Source of the DNA: Isoetes taiwanensis
Lineage: Eukaryota; Streptophyta; Lycopodiopsida; Isoetales; Isoetaceae
Direction: 5' to 3'
DNA length: 64,000 nt
Assembly (NCBI GenBank): GCA_021234155.1
Contig: JAJEKV010000017.1
Coordinates: 6,059,901-6,123,900 of the forward strand
Of this stretch, positions 43,934 to 55,905 are shown in pieces; the stretch's first letter is position 1, and each line of letters begins with the position of its first letter. The notes below the pieces were generated by a model. That model was given only the letters and a program-made list of their open reading frames with translations. It made no database searches and was not told where the DNA came from. Both the position numbers and the translations under genes were made by a program.

Positions 43934-46610
43934 ATAATAGAATAGATTTTTTATCGTCCACGGAGACCAATTGGCCTATGGGACCCAAACAAAACGAGCA
44001 AAGTTTACATTATTGTCGATTAAAAACCCCTCACCAAGGGTTTTCGAGGAAAAACCTTAGCAAGTAATAAGTATGCTGCGATTAATCGCATAATTGTATA
44101 GGACAATTCAATACTGTCCCGGAGGACATAACTGAGTCCATGCATCCATAACCTCCTGGAGGTATGACCCCAACAAGCCCACGGACGCCGTATTTAATAA
44201 CTCATGCAACGGCTGGCCAGTCACTAGTAACCGAACATACCGCGCTCGGATATGGGCAAATGTTGGGCGATCCGAGGGCATGACATTCAGCTTCAATGGC
44301 GCCCTGATGGCAACACTGACAAAGCCTCTCCTCCCGTGCTTCCCGAGTCCACCGCCCTGTCTCAATGCGGAGACGATGTGCACCCGTGCAAATGGAAGCT
44401 ATAAGTATGCGCTTCTTCATGGGCAAATGGGTGTACAAATACTGGTGTGGTCCTCTCGTGAGCCTAGGATTGATTTGCTGCTGATAGTATGCCAGCTTAA
44501 CGTGCGTCAGAGCATCTGCATCCCAGAGGTTGCGAAGGAAAGTAGCATCTAGGTACAGCGTTAGTGCATTGTGATCCTTCTTTGTCTGTACCTGTATACA
44601 ACTGTTTTCCTGTACACCCCAATGTGAGAACCACTGAGCTTGCTTATCCTTCCAGCAGGCTTTGAGGCATTGGGGACCCATTGCTACGGCCAAAACAAGG
44701 TTGAACAAACGTGTATTACCCATAGCGACCACCTTCTGGAAGTAAATAATATGGCGTTCTAATGCAGCCCGTTGAAGGGGTAGAAAACCTGTCTCCTGGA
44801 GTAGGATCTTGTATGGAACTGTGGACTTTACCCCAATGGGCTCGTGCCAAGAAGGCTTTCTGCACTTGCTCGAGATCATTCCAGGAGGTGAGGGATATCA
44901 CTGGACACTTCTCCCCCATACAGGAGGACTGGCTCGACCAAGGCCCTAAACAAGTGTGGCTGATGGCCCTGTGTATACAACTCGCCTTTGTGGTCGTTGT
45001 TCCCCATGATATATAGTGCTTTCCAACCCGCCAGGACCTCAAAGAACCCGATGGCAAAGATCCCGCTGGGTGGTAGTAGAGAACTCGATCTCCAAGTACT
45101 TGTAGGCTCTGAGCCACCTCCACATCTTGTCCCCGTAAGTGAATGAGGGAAGCCTTGGTCGACGGATGACGAAACTAGCAAAGACCCTAGTTTTGGCCAA
45201 GTTAACTCGCATGCCGCTGAATCGGCAAAAGTGTCAAGAGCATCCGTGGTACGTTGCATGTCCTCCGGAGAATAGGCCAGAGGTTGACATCGTCACGATA
45301 TATGAGTCAGCCGGATTGTGTGATGCATGAGATGGGCGCCGATCTCCGTGCTCGTAAAGCCAATCTTCCACTGGTCAATGTATAGGCCAAAGAGTGTGGG
45401 GAGAGGGGCAACCCCCGATGTTCTCCAATACTACCGGATTACTAGCTGTCCTAATGATGTGATACGGCCTGAACATGCCTCAGATAGCCTCAGAGTATAT
45501 TGCGCTCGCAAGTCAAGGAGGGTCCCCAAACATAATCTATCCCATAACTTGTCCCCGCAAGACGGTGGTCAAAAGCTTTTGCAAAATCTACGAAACAACA
45601 ATACAGGTTTTGCCGGTGATATCCTCAATCAGTGTGCGCAGAGTGAAGATATGATCAATGGTGGAATGCCTGGGCCGAAAGCCGAGCTCGTACATCTGTC
45701 TCTTCTGCCCATATTGTCAGCCGCTTCTCAAGGATGCCAGCTAACAGTTTTGAAAGAGAGAGCTGACCATAATAGTGCGATAGTTGGTTGGGCATTGAGG
45801 GTCTCCTGCCTTGTATATGGGCACAACTCTACTAGTGGTCCAATGCAGAGGAAAGCCTTCTTGCAATGCTTTATTGAATAGTGCCGTGAGGACAGGCACC
45901 AGTGGAGGTCCAAGGCGTTGCAGGCCCACGATGACATCCCCTCTCAGAATGACCGTGAGTCGCCTATACGTGGAGGTATCGTGCCCGACCCCGAAAGCGC
46001 ATCATAAAGTCAAGCGGGGCACAGAACCATTGCTCCGAGGTGATGTTCCATGTAGGTTGTATAGCCTTGCTTAGTACCTTTCTCCAGAATGTCTTGGGAT
46101 GCCGATCCAGGAGACCAAACATCTGTTGCTGGTGCTCTGCGAGGTATCTGGTTTTCTTGTTCTTGAGGAAGGAGCGGTATTGACTGATGGCCTGTGGGTG
46201 GGAGGTGGGATCAGTGACTTGCCGGAGTTCACGTTTGAGCTCCTAACACTCATCATCGAACCATCTGTTGCAGGAGAAGGTGGTAACACCGGAGGTTCTT
46301 CGTGAGCGGCCTCTCCCAAAGCATCTTTCAGCAGCTGTAAGAAGCGGGTGAGTCAGCTGAGCAGATTGCTGTTAAAGTGTGGGGAGTTGCAGTAGTCCCC
46401 CCAGATCATGCTCAAGCATCTGGCCATAGGTCCCTGCACGGTCGTAGTCCAAGCGCAGCCGGGGCACCTGGGGTGTTGAGGCAATGAATGCACGGGGAGC
46501 CTGCCAATGTATATGCACGAACAGGGGCTGGTGGTTTGAGTCCACTTCCTCGTCCTGAGTATCTGTTCCAATGGAAAAAATAGGTAACCAGGTGCAATGC
46601 CACAATTCAT
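43934..46610 (-). pseudogene. LINE remnant, minus-strand copy, with intact 3' terminus
   Basis: On the minus strand it begins inside the endonuclease (SNHQPLFVHIHW, matching the SDH motif, near 46530). It continues with a CNRWFDDEC-type linker near 46270, the RT start (LFNKALQEGFPLHWTTSRVV near 45865, GDPQCPTNYRTIMVSSLF), an LPTLFGLYIDQ motif near 45390, and YRDDVNLW in place of YADD near 45290. The post-RT region at 44202-44879 is one clean 225-residue frame containing EKLL-type helices, HRLRIETGRW and RLCQCCHQGAIEAECHAL. The 3' end carries GGTCTCCGTGGACG and an A run with TCTAT repeats at 43934-43967. The endonuclease start and ORF1 are absent. Frameshifts in the RT and loss of YADD make it inactive. 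Confidence 0.8.
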
Positions 46611-46679
46611 GTTCGTCCCTATAAAATGGATTTTTTTTTCTTATTGAAGGACATCAGTCTATTTACCAATCACATCATG

Positions 46680-46820
46680 AGAGCAGTAGATACATCACAT
46701 TGTACATATCATATGGAAGCAAATCCGCTACCTAGCCACGCACCTAGCATCATCATGAGTACAGTAGATACATCACATTATACGTATCACATTGGAAGCC
46801 AATCCACTACCTAGCCACGG
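46680..46820. repeat. Two-copy tandem repeat, about 78 bp
   Basis: A unit of the form AGTAGATACATCACATT...GGAAGC.AATCC.CTACCTAGCCACG is present twice (from about 46684 and 46762) with small differences. Confidence 0.8.
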
Positions 46821-46889
46821 TATCTTATGCTAGGAGCTGCTTGAATGTGATTATTTGATATATATAACAGATTTAAGGTCTCTACACAC

Positions 46890-47100
46890 GAACAGTTGGT
46901 CATACTTGAACCCCTGACCTCAAAGCAATGAATTTTAAGGGTCCCATTATTAGACTGATGTTGGTCATATTTGAACCCTTGATCTCAATCAGGTATGGCA
47001 GTTTGAGGTGCTAAACCCCATTATCAGACTGATTTTGTCCATACTTGAACCCATGACCTCATGTGACGGTTTAAGGTTGTATCACTAGACTGTGCCACGA
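46890..47100. repeat. Three-copy degenerate tandem repeat, about 70 bp
   Basis: Three units contain GGTCATACTTGAACCC-like cores (near 46898, 46963 and 47037), each followed by TGACCTCA and then by TTATTAGACTGAT-like spacer. The core in reverse (GGGTTCAAGTATG) resembles a pol III B box, so a SINE origin is possible but unproven. Confidence 0.65.
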
Positions 47101-47979
47101 AGGGATTTTGCTATACACTTAGATAACCAATAAAGGATTCATATTATCTTTTATTTTGGTGCTTAGAAAAATGCCAGTAATTGTAATATATAGAAATTTC
47201 CATATATAATGTATGAAAAGCAATAAACTTCGATCACATAAATTAGCATTCTGGAGGGTGCTATTTTTATCAAGTGAATTCTTCAAGGAACTTCGATAGT
47301 GATGCATGATAGAATTCATTGCATTGAAGATTGTAAAAAGATCAGGCCACAACTTATTAACCGAGTCAATCCCTATCTCTTGTGGGAGGTACAATGAGGG
47401 AAGACATACCTGCAGCTTCAATTACTATTAAAAATAGCACATGCACTTGTTGTTCTTCGAGTAAGCGAGATTAAATCTCTTCCATCTATGGTATTTAAAT
47501 TGCTTTGATCGTACACATGATGCAACTATGTGTAACTAATCTATGTTGTTGACATGCTTTAGTTAAGGTGTACTTAGGCATTATGATTATCTTCATACTT
47601 AGTTAACATTGTGTAATAGCATGGTAAGTAGTACTCTATGGGTATTTTAAACAAGAAGATTAGCATGTCGAGTGATTCATACTTGAAAAACAGAATGGTT
47701 AGCCAAGCAGGTTTCTAGATAAGGGAAAGCCCATGTGGACTGGTGGGCTTCCTTCTGGAAGGAAAGCTGGCCGGCAGTCGAAGCATAGATGCCTAATTAA
47801 CTTTCCAGGAAGGTGGTCATAGGGGCTTTCACTCAACGTAGAGGATGCCTAGACCCAATCCAGCCTGCATGTAGAAGATAACATTAGAAACAACAAGTAA
47901 AAGGAATGGAAAAGCATAAGAAGTAAAGAATATGGAGTAAGAAGCACAGAACATGGCATAAATAGGCAGAAGGGCGAGT
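47101..47979. other. Non-coding stretch, nothing recognised
   Basis: AT-rich sequence without a convincing coding frame, repeat family or RNA gene. Confidence 0.5.
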
Positions 47980-50770
47980 AAAAAAGTCACGTACGATTTT
48001 GCTTGTTTTTTCGTCTTTGAAAAAGCGACACATGACACGTTATTATTAGGCCGGTCGCGTTATTATTGGATGGGAACCGTCCTTTACAATAGGATCCTTG
48101 AAGAAACAACATTGAAAAACTTTGTGAAAGAGGCCAAAAATAAAATTAGTCATGCATGCTTTTGCTTGCTCTTTTGTGTTTGGAAAAGCAATACATGTCA
48201 TGCTATTATTGGACGAGATGATTAAATCAGGCCAACCAAAGATGAAAAAATAAAACTGGAGATTATTGGACTGAGACAACTGGATTGGACCCAACCGCCC
48301 TCCTTTACATTGGGGGGGGGGAGGAGGGGAGGAGGTCTTCATAATCCGTGCATTTGCCCATCCACCGCCCAGGAAAACTGCCCATGATCCGCGCACCTCA
48401 GGCTATGATTTGCTCACCACAACCCATGATCTGCTCATCAAACCCTCCTTGAATCGTAAGTCCAAAACTGTTTTTCAATGGCAAAAATAGAGGGCATAAT
48501 AGATGGGCACCTGATGCATGAAGACGGAGTGCAGACCCTCCTTGCATTAAACTGTTGTAAATTTTCTGTCAGACCATATTTTTGCTTGAATTTTAGACCT
48601 TCAGATTCGCTACCTTGCGAGGTGTCTAAGGAGCCTTCCTTCGTTGAATTTTGACGCGTGCAATTCTAGCGGCAACGATTCTGTCTGTATGTGCACGGTT
48701 TATGGGCAGTGTTCTTTATATTAGGATCCTTGAAGAAATGACATTGCAAAACTTTCTGAAAGAGGCCAAAAATAAAACTAGTCATGCATGCTTTTGCTCG
48801 TTTTTTTGTGTTTGAAAAAGCAATACATGTCGCGCTATTATTGGACGAGATGACTGGATCGAGCCCAAGTATATACTTTACGTTAGGACCATTCTGAAAA
48901 ACCCACATTGAAAAACTTTGTGAAATAGGCCAAATATGAAAAAATAAAATTCGAGATTATTGGACTGAAACAACTGGATTGGGTCCAATCGTCCTCCTTT
49001 ACGTTTTGGGGCCGCGGGGGGTCTCCATAATCCGGCCATTTGCCCATCTACCGCCAAGGAAAATTGCCCATGATCTGCCCACCTCAGGCTATGATTCGCT
49101 CACCGCAGCCCATGATCTGCTCATCAGGCCCTCCTTGAATCGTAAGTCCAAAAATGTTTTTCAACGGCAAAAATAGAGGGCACGATAGATGGGCACCTGA
49201 TTGACGAAGATGGAGTGCACTCCTTGCATTGAACTGATATACTTTTTTGGCTGACCATATTTTTGCTTGAATTTTAGACCTTCGGATTCGCTACCTTGCA
49301 AACTGTCTAAGGAGCCTTCCTTCGTTGAATTTTGATGCGTGAAGCTCCAGTGGCAAGGATTATGTCTGTATGTGCACGGTTTATGTGCAGCGTCCTTTAC
49401 ATTAGAATCCTCGAAGAAACGACGTTGAAAAACTTTGTGAAAGAGGCCAAAAATAAAACTAGTCATGCCTGCTTTTGCTTGTTTTTTTGTGTTTGAAAAA
49501 GCAATACATGTCGTGCTATTATTGGACGAGATGACTGGATCGAGCCCAATATATCCTTTACGTTAGGATCATCCTCGAAAACCCACATTGAAAAACTTTG
49601 TGAAATAGGCCAAAGATGAAAAAATAAAACTCGAGATTATTGGACCGACATGACTGGATTGGGTCCAACCGTCCTCCTTTACATTGGGGGGGGGTCTTCA
49701 TAATCCATGCAGATTGCCCATCTACCGCCCAGAAAACCGCCCATGATCTGCCCACCTCGTGGTTCGATTCGCTCCTGCACCCTCCTTGAATCGTAAGTCC
49801 AAAATTATTTTTCAACGACAAAAATAGAGGGCACGATAGATGGGCACCTGATGCACGAAGATGGAGTGCAGACCCTCCTTGCATTGAACTGATGTAACGT
49901 TTATGCCTGACCATATTTTTGCTTGAGTTTTATATCTCAGATTCGCTACCTTGCAAGCTATCTAGGGAGCCTTCCTCGGTTGAATTTGATACGTGCAGCT
50001 CCAGCGGCAAGGATTTTGCCAGTATATGCACGGTTGATGGGTAGAGAGAGTCCTTTACATTAGGATCCTTGAAGAAACGACATTGAAAAACTTTGTGAAA
50101 GAGGCCAAAATAAAACTAGTCATGCACGCTTTTGCTTGTTTTTTTTTTTGTGTTTGAAAAAGCAATACATGTCACGCTATTATTGGACGAGACGATTGGA
50201 TCGAGCCCAACCATATCCTTTACGTTAGGATCATCCTCGAGAAACCCACATTGAAAAACTTTGTGAAATAGGCCAAAGATGAAAAATAAAACTCGAGATT
50301 ATTGGACTGAGACGACTGGATTGGGTCCAACCATCCTCCTTTACGGTTGGGAGGAGGAGGGGGGAAGGGGGTCTCCATAATCCGTGCATTTGCCCATCCA
50401 CTGCCCAGGAAAACTGCCCATGATCTGCCCACCTCAGGCTATGATTCGCTCATCGCAGCCCATGATTCGCTCATTAGACCCTCCTTGAATCATAAGTCCA
50501 AAACTGTTTTTCAACGACAAAAATAGAGGGCACGATATATGGGCACGAAGATGGAGTACAGACCCTCCTTGCATTGAATTGCTGTAACTTTTCTGCCTGG
50601 CCATATTTTTGTTTGAATTTTAGATTTTGGATTCGCTACCTTGCAAGCTGTCAGCAAGCTGTCTAACAAGCCTTCCTCTGTTGAATTTTGATGCGTACAG
50701 CTCCAGCAGCAAGGATTCTGCCTGTATGTGCATGGTTTATGGGCAGCCCCCAAGGATCTTCGGAAAACCG
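47980..50770. repeat. Tandem array of about 675-bp units, about four copies
   Basis: A marker near the G-rich run (GTCTCCATAATCC then TTTGCCCATC) recurs at about 48336, 49021, 49693 and 50370, a period of 672-685 bp. Each unit also holds an internal diverged duplication: TTGAAAAACTTTGTGAAA.AGGCCAAA occurs twice per unit, about 170 bp apart. Units differ by scattered substitutions, small indels and the length of the G run. No coding capacity is shared between units. The array stops about 95 bp from the tRNA-Ala gene. Confidence 0.9.
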
Positions 50771-50863
50771 ACATTGATCAAAGGGGCCAAAAATGAATAG
50801 GCCAAAAATGAAAGAAGAAATTGAAACGGGACAAAAATGAACAGACCAAAAATGGGAAAAAAA

Positions 50864-50936
50864 TGGAGATGCGGGGTATCGATCCCCGTACCTCTCGCAT
50901 GCTAAGCGAGCGCTCTACCATCTGAGCTACATCCCC
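50864..50936 (-). tRNA. tRNA-Ala (AGC)
   Basis: A 73-nt cloverleaf on the minus strand. The acceptor stem GGGGATG pairs with CATCTCC and includes the G3-U70 pair that identifies alanine tRNA, with discriminator A at 50864. The D arm follows, then an anticodon loop TTAGCAT with anticodon AGC, a five-base variable loop, and a T arm with GGATCGATACC holding the B box. No intron. The promoter boxes are internal. It looks intact and nuclear. Its 5' end is 141 bp from the PPR start codon and they point in opposite directions. Confidence 0.97.
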
Positions 50937-51076
50937 GAATATTCAAAATTCATGAAAAATTAAAATGACTTAGTAAAAAACTGTTCTTAATCTCTAGTTC
51001 GCAGGTCGCGGGGAAGCATTCGAACTGAAATGTATTGTAGGATACAGATGGACAAGGCAAAAGCCTGTTTAGATTA

Positions 51077-52930
51077 ATGTGCATAATCTGGACCGCAAAC
51101 ATTTTTCCATGTCTCTCGACCATAGTGTCTTCAAGCCTGCGTCTAGATGCAGAAGCATGGATTGGTCCTTTTCACTTCGGCCTGGTAGTACAGGCAAAAC
51201 AATGTTGCAAATGCATGGAAGGTAATAGAAATAGCGTAATTTTTTCAAAGAAGAATAATAAATCTGATTTATTAAGAATATCTTTTCTGTTGAGGAAATG
51301 TGAGTCCTTGTCAGAAGGCATACAGATTCATGAAACTATCATTAAAATTGGATTGGGTCGACACATATTTCTATGTAATCTCCTAATTCAGATGTATGGA
51401 ACATGTGGAGATTTGTGGAAAGCAAGATCTTTATTTGATAGCATGGACAGGCGAAATTTGTTTACCTGGAATATCATGCTTGCCATTTATATGGGACAGG
51501 GACAGTTGAAGGAAGCTCTTGAAGTGTTCAAAGCTATGCCTGAACGGGACGTGGTAACATGGAACACACTTATTGCAGGTTATATTGAGCATGGACATAT
51601 TGAGGAGGGTCTTCACGTATTTCTACACATGCCAGAGAGAAATGTCGTTTCTTGGAATGCTATGGTTGCGGGCTTTATCCAGAATGGAAAATTGGAGCAA
51701 GCTCTTCTAGTCTTTCAGAATGCACCTGATAGAGATACCTATTCATGGAATACTATTCTTAAGGGTTACACCAAGGGAGGATACCTCAAGGAAGCTTTCC
51801 AGCTTTTCAAGGAAATGCCAATGACAGATGTGGTTTCGTGGACTCTAATGATTGATTGCTGTGCTAAATTAGGAAAAATTGAAGTTGCATTCCAACTCTT
51901 TCAACAAATGCCATATCGAAATGCAGTATCATGGAACACTATCATTGCAGCTTATGCTCAATCTGGTAAGCTTAACCAGGCTGTTCAGCTTATCCTACAA
52001 ATGCCCCAACCGGATGTAATCTCGTGGACTACAATTCTTGCAGCGTACTGTCAGAAAGGGCAGCTGGACGAAGCTTACCAGCTTTTCCAAAAAATGCCTG
52101 CTCGTAATATTGCCTCCTGGAATGCGCTCCTCTCTGGCTATGCAGCAAATGGTCAGTTCAAAAAAGTTTTGGAACTTTTTCAACGAATGCCCAACAAGAA
52201 TGTGGCCTTATGGAATGCCATGATCGGGGCTGTCAAAGAGGCCACTGAACTTTTCAGGCAAATGAATGAAAGGAATATAGTATCATGGAATACCATAATA
52301 GCAGGACATGGGAAGCATGGGAAATTCATGGATGCGCTTCAATTATTTTATCAAATGCAAAAAGATGGTATGAAGCCTGATGAAGCCAGTTTTATTAGCC
52401 TTCTTGATGCATGTGCAAGGAATGCAGATCTCACTGAAGGTAAGAAGCTACACAAAGCAATAATAAGTGCTGGTTTGAAGTCAGATGTTGCTATCCAGAT
52501 TGCATTGGTAAACATGTATGCCAAATGTGGGAGCTTAGAAGATGCAAGCTCAGCTTTTAGTAATGGTGAACAGGATTTACGCTTGTGGACTGCTATGCTT
52601 GGTGCCTTTGCTCAGTATGGATTAGGCAATGAGGCCTTTGAAGCTTTTGAAAAAATGGGACTCAAAGGCATAATGCCTGATGAGGTTAGTTTTAGCAGTA
52701 TTTTAAGTGCATGTAGCAATGCTGGCCTGGTCTATAAGGGTTGTTATTATTTTATATCTATGACTGAAAACTATCGCCTCAGCCCAAGAATGGAGCAATA
52801 TAACTGCATAATTAGCCTTCTTGGACGAATGGGTTGGTTGGAAGAAATAGAGGCTCATCAACAATATGCTCCTGCTACCAGATTCCACATCATGGACTAC
52901 TCTTCTCGGTTTATGCATAGCTCATTCTGA
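51077..52930 (+). CDS. PLS-class pentatricopeptide repeat protein, frameshifted in the E region
   Basis: A 617-residue RNA-binding protein, probably of an organelle. The N-terminus (about 1-60) lacks PPR motifs and has a Ser-rich stretch (STIVSSSLRL) that could belong to a targeting peptide. About sixteen tandem motifs follow from about residue 70. Most of the middle ones are 31-residue S-type repeats in an SS run, for example VVTWNTLIAGYIEHGHIEEG, then L and P motifs near the C-terminus (SFISLLDACARNADLTEGKK, SFSSILSACSNAGLVYKG). One S repeat (VALWNAMIGAVKEATELF) is about six residues short. After LLGRMGWLEE the frame runs into a non-PPR tail. The +1 frame, from 52851 to a stop at 53007-53009, reads SWTTLLGLCIAHSEFGKGA, a normal E-type motif, so one extra base near 52847-52850 breaks the gene. 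No DYW domain follows. It appears intronless. It could be a recent pseudogene, a truncated functional protein, or an assembly error. Confidence 0.85.
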   Translation: MCIIWTANIFPCLSTIVSSSLRLDAEAWIGPFHFGLVVQAKQCCKCMEGNRNSVIFSKKNNKSDLLRISFLLRKCESLSEGIQIHETIIKIGLGRHIFLCNLLIQMYGTCGDLWKARSLFDSMDRRNLFTWNIMLAIYMGQGQLKEALEVFKAMPERDVVTWNTLIAGYIEHGHIEEGLHVFLHMPERNVVSWNAMVAGFIQNGKLEQALLVFQNAPDRDTYSWNTILKGYTKGGYLKEAFQLFKEMPMTDVVSWTLMIDCCAKLGKIEVAFQLFQQMPYRNAVSWNTIIAAYAQSGKLNQAVQLILQMPQPDVISWTTILAAYCQKGQLDEAYQLFQKMPARNIASWNALLSGYAANGQFKKVLELFQRMPNKNVALWNAMIGAVKEATELFRQMNERNIVSWNTIIAGHGKHGKFMDALQLFYQMQKDGMKPDEASFISLLDACARNADLTEGKKLHKAIISAGLKSDVAIQIALVNMYAKCGSLEDASSAFSNGEQDLRLWTAMLGAFAQYGLGNEAFEAFEKMGLKGIMPDEVSFSSILSACSNAGLVYKGCYYFISMTENYRLSPRMEQYNCIISLLGRMGWLEEIEAHQQYAPATRFHIMDYSSRFMHSSF

Positions 52931-54842
52931 ATTTGGAAAAGGAGCATATGCTGCAGGTCAAATTTTGAAACTAGGTGGTAATTTTACCGAATTGGTCAAG
53001 TGTGTGTGATATGCCTATTGGTAGTGTAACTACTATTATATAGGATGCAGGTTCTGCCTTGATAGGAGGTTTTTATGAATGTTGTGGTTCATCTGTCTGT
53101 ATAACAGAAATGAGTTCTCCATATTGGTTTTGTTCTTGCAAACCCTATGACTGGTAGCATTTGTGACACGACACATATTTCCTTCCTTTTCATCATAACG
53201 CCACAAAGTACGGTGCACTTGCTAATCAAATGATCTTATAGTGGTGTTTGAAGCAGAGGACGTACCAAACTGCTGAAGAGGAGGCACCTTTGTTGTTTAA
53301 TGGCTCAGAAATTCCATGTAAGTTTTTCATGATGTAGACAAACAGAGCATTGAAGTACTGCAAAAAACTCAGAAATCAGGCCTTTGCGGACGTTAAAATA
53401 TACTTCCTTCCTTCCTTCCTTCTAATTTGTGTTGTTGCTGCTCCAAAGCATTTTTTCTATATTAGCGACTGTTACCATCTACAACCTCAGAAAATCATAT
53501 GAATATTGGAAGAATAGAAATTCAGAAATACAATTGAAGGATATTTTTTGTCCATAGATATAGCTCTTAACTACTAGGGAACATGTTTACATAATGGATA
53601 TAAAAGTCATAACAGAATAAGAACAGTGTGGCACAAGAAAGGTAACATGTAATACATAACATACTTTTGTATTTCTCACTTGCTGGATCAACACCAGTAT
53701 CATGCTTTCTCCAACTCCTCCATCTCCTCACCACTCCTTCCCACTTATTAAGTTTATGGTAAAAGACAGGTCTTTGTCATATGCATTCTTGTTATGACTT
53801 TGGTAGTGTTTAAATTCATCTATTACATTCCAAATCTACTCATTTCAAATCTACTCACATTTTGAACTTCCTACTGGATTGCTACTGTTGTGTCTGCATC
53901 GCATAGACCAACAGAGGCTTCTCCTCCTTGAAAAAGCTACCTGAATGAATAAAAAAGGTACTCAAATTATCATTCAGAATTTGCAACTGGACTGATGTCG
54001 TGTGCAGAAAATACTCTCCTTACCACCTTCAACATTTCAGTCATGCGCATGAATTTGTCTCATCTTTCTAAACATATATAAAGCAGTTTGAATTTTCCGT
54101 TTTCAATTGCAGAAGCAGGCGATCTCTCTTAATTGCGAAGCGCTTTTCTTTTTTGGGAAAAAACAAGGGCATGTCGGCGATGGCGATGGTTATCTCGGCA
54201 TCTGTCGGCTTCTACGCCGGTTTAGTTCTTCATGTTCTAGTTGTGATTTCGTCAGCAGGGCTAAGCATAGGCTTAATGAAAAACCAGTATCTCTGCAAGC
54301 TAAAGAGCTTTGGATATATTCATGTTCTTCATGATCCTTGACTGCCGCTTCTCTGGGAATGGGATTACCAGGTATTACTCAGTGCCAGGATTTTTGTTTT
54401 TAAATTTAACATCGAAAGGAGGAAGCAGCAATGGCGGGCAATTGAACAGCACACTACGCGCAATTTAATTCACATGAATGCCTTCCAAACATAATCTTTT
54501 GCTTCCTTCCAGTGTACTTGCGTTTCTTCAGAGCAATATCCGGTTGCCTATAATTCAAGCACATATATTTACTTGAATCAATTTTCTGTAAATGAATCCT
54601 GTTAGAAGCACAATTCTTAAATCTGTGCCTGAGATTCACACATGCTTGAGATTAGGTCAGGCCTGGAAGCATGATCTGTGCATCACATTATTTTGCTGTT
54701 TTGGAGGTTCTGTTTGCAAGCAAGTTTTCCTATCTGTATAACTATTGTTCTTAGCCCATAAGTCAATTGTCTAGAACCTTATTAGAAACCATTTTCTACA
54801 GCCAACAAGAAACCCATTATAACTTCTGCCACTCTTTTGCAG

Positions 54843-54990
54843 GTTAGATCTTTATTGGCTCGCTAAAGCAGAAACAAAACAAGGTGATCTGTTCTATGTT
54901 CCTCAGTTTGAAGATGCATTTACTGTTCCTGATGTTGGACTGAGATTGGTTCCTGCATCTTCTCCTGCCTTAAAACGTCAAAAGTTCTAG
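54843..54990 (+). other. Candidate terminal exon of an unidentified gene
   Basis: After the acceptor-like CCACTCTTTTGCAG there is an open frame containing LDLYWLAKAETKQGDLFYVP and ending SSPALKRQKF at a stop (54988-54990). Its composition and clean C-terminal stop look coding. The family is unknown. Nearby pieces at 53258-53319 and 54171-54341 may or may not be part of the same gene. Confidence 0.35.
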
Positions 54991-55905
54991 TGGGATAGAT
55001 AACAGGGCCCTCTCATGTCTATTCTTGAATGGTGTTGCCAGTTATATCATCTGTGCAATGCTGACCATATCCCAGGGTCGATAGCAAACATGGATAGATC
55101 AATGCCAGTTTGAAATAGTCGTTAGGTGTTCCATCTAGTTTTTTACTTAGATCGCTTAATATGTTTTCTGTAGTGGACCTGGTTGATTAGGAAGCCTTTA
55201 AGTTCAGTTCATCAAGTTACAGGGCTTGAGTACAAACATGCCCCAAGACATGAAGCCACAACTGAAAGTTGGATTCAAACATGCCTCAACAAAAGCATGG
55301 GATGGCAATACAGCAATATTTCAAAATCTGCAAGAATAAGGATGAAGCAGCCCTAGCTAGCAGACCTGCGATTAACATTGTTGTAAATTTTACATTACAA
55401 TATTTGGCAGATGGTGTTGCCCTCTACCATGTTTGTTCCTTAGTTTTTTATCTTGGTGAATCAATTTGGTATGCATGTATATAACTTTTCTTTCTTGATT
55501 CCATTTCTGCCAAGATGCTAGCTACATTGTCCTGCATGATAACTGTTCCATATGAAATTTGAGCAATTACGAGACCTTTATTGCGCCAAGTTGATGTTCT
55601 GTAGAATGATGTTGCCAGGCAGATGATTTAGATAGTTTTTACATCATGTTTAAGCCAAGTATTTGTATTCACACTCCTTTAAAACAGGATCATCAACAGC
55701 CTGGGACATAAGCCTTTCTCTGTGTATAAACCCTAGCTTCCCAGAAAAATCATTACAAGATCTATGTGTTGCCAGTCGTGTCAAGATTGGATTAAATCTA
55801 GCATCCAAATCAAAAATGCAAATTTAGAAATTTTGCAGAAATATGAAGGCATTGTGTAGGTCCTTTTTGGATTGTCATAGGTATTAAAACTATACTTCTT
55901 AGAGT

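Noticed and set aside
44202-44879. 225-residue minus frame as an independent host gene
   Set aside because: It matches the post-RT region and Cys/His knuckle of the LINE ORF2 in position and motifs, so it belongs to the LINE remnant.
46885-47100. tRNA genes in the GGGTTCAA-containing repeats
   Set aside because: Only a B-box-like core is present; no A box or cloverleaf could be formed.
47980-50770. CRISPR-like or gene-cluster interpretation of the regular array
   Set aside because: Units are about 675 bp, eukaryotic, and have no spacer logic or conserved coding frame.
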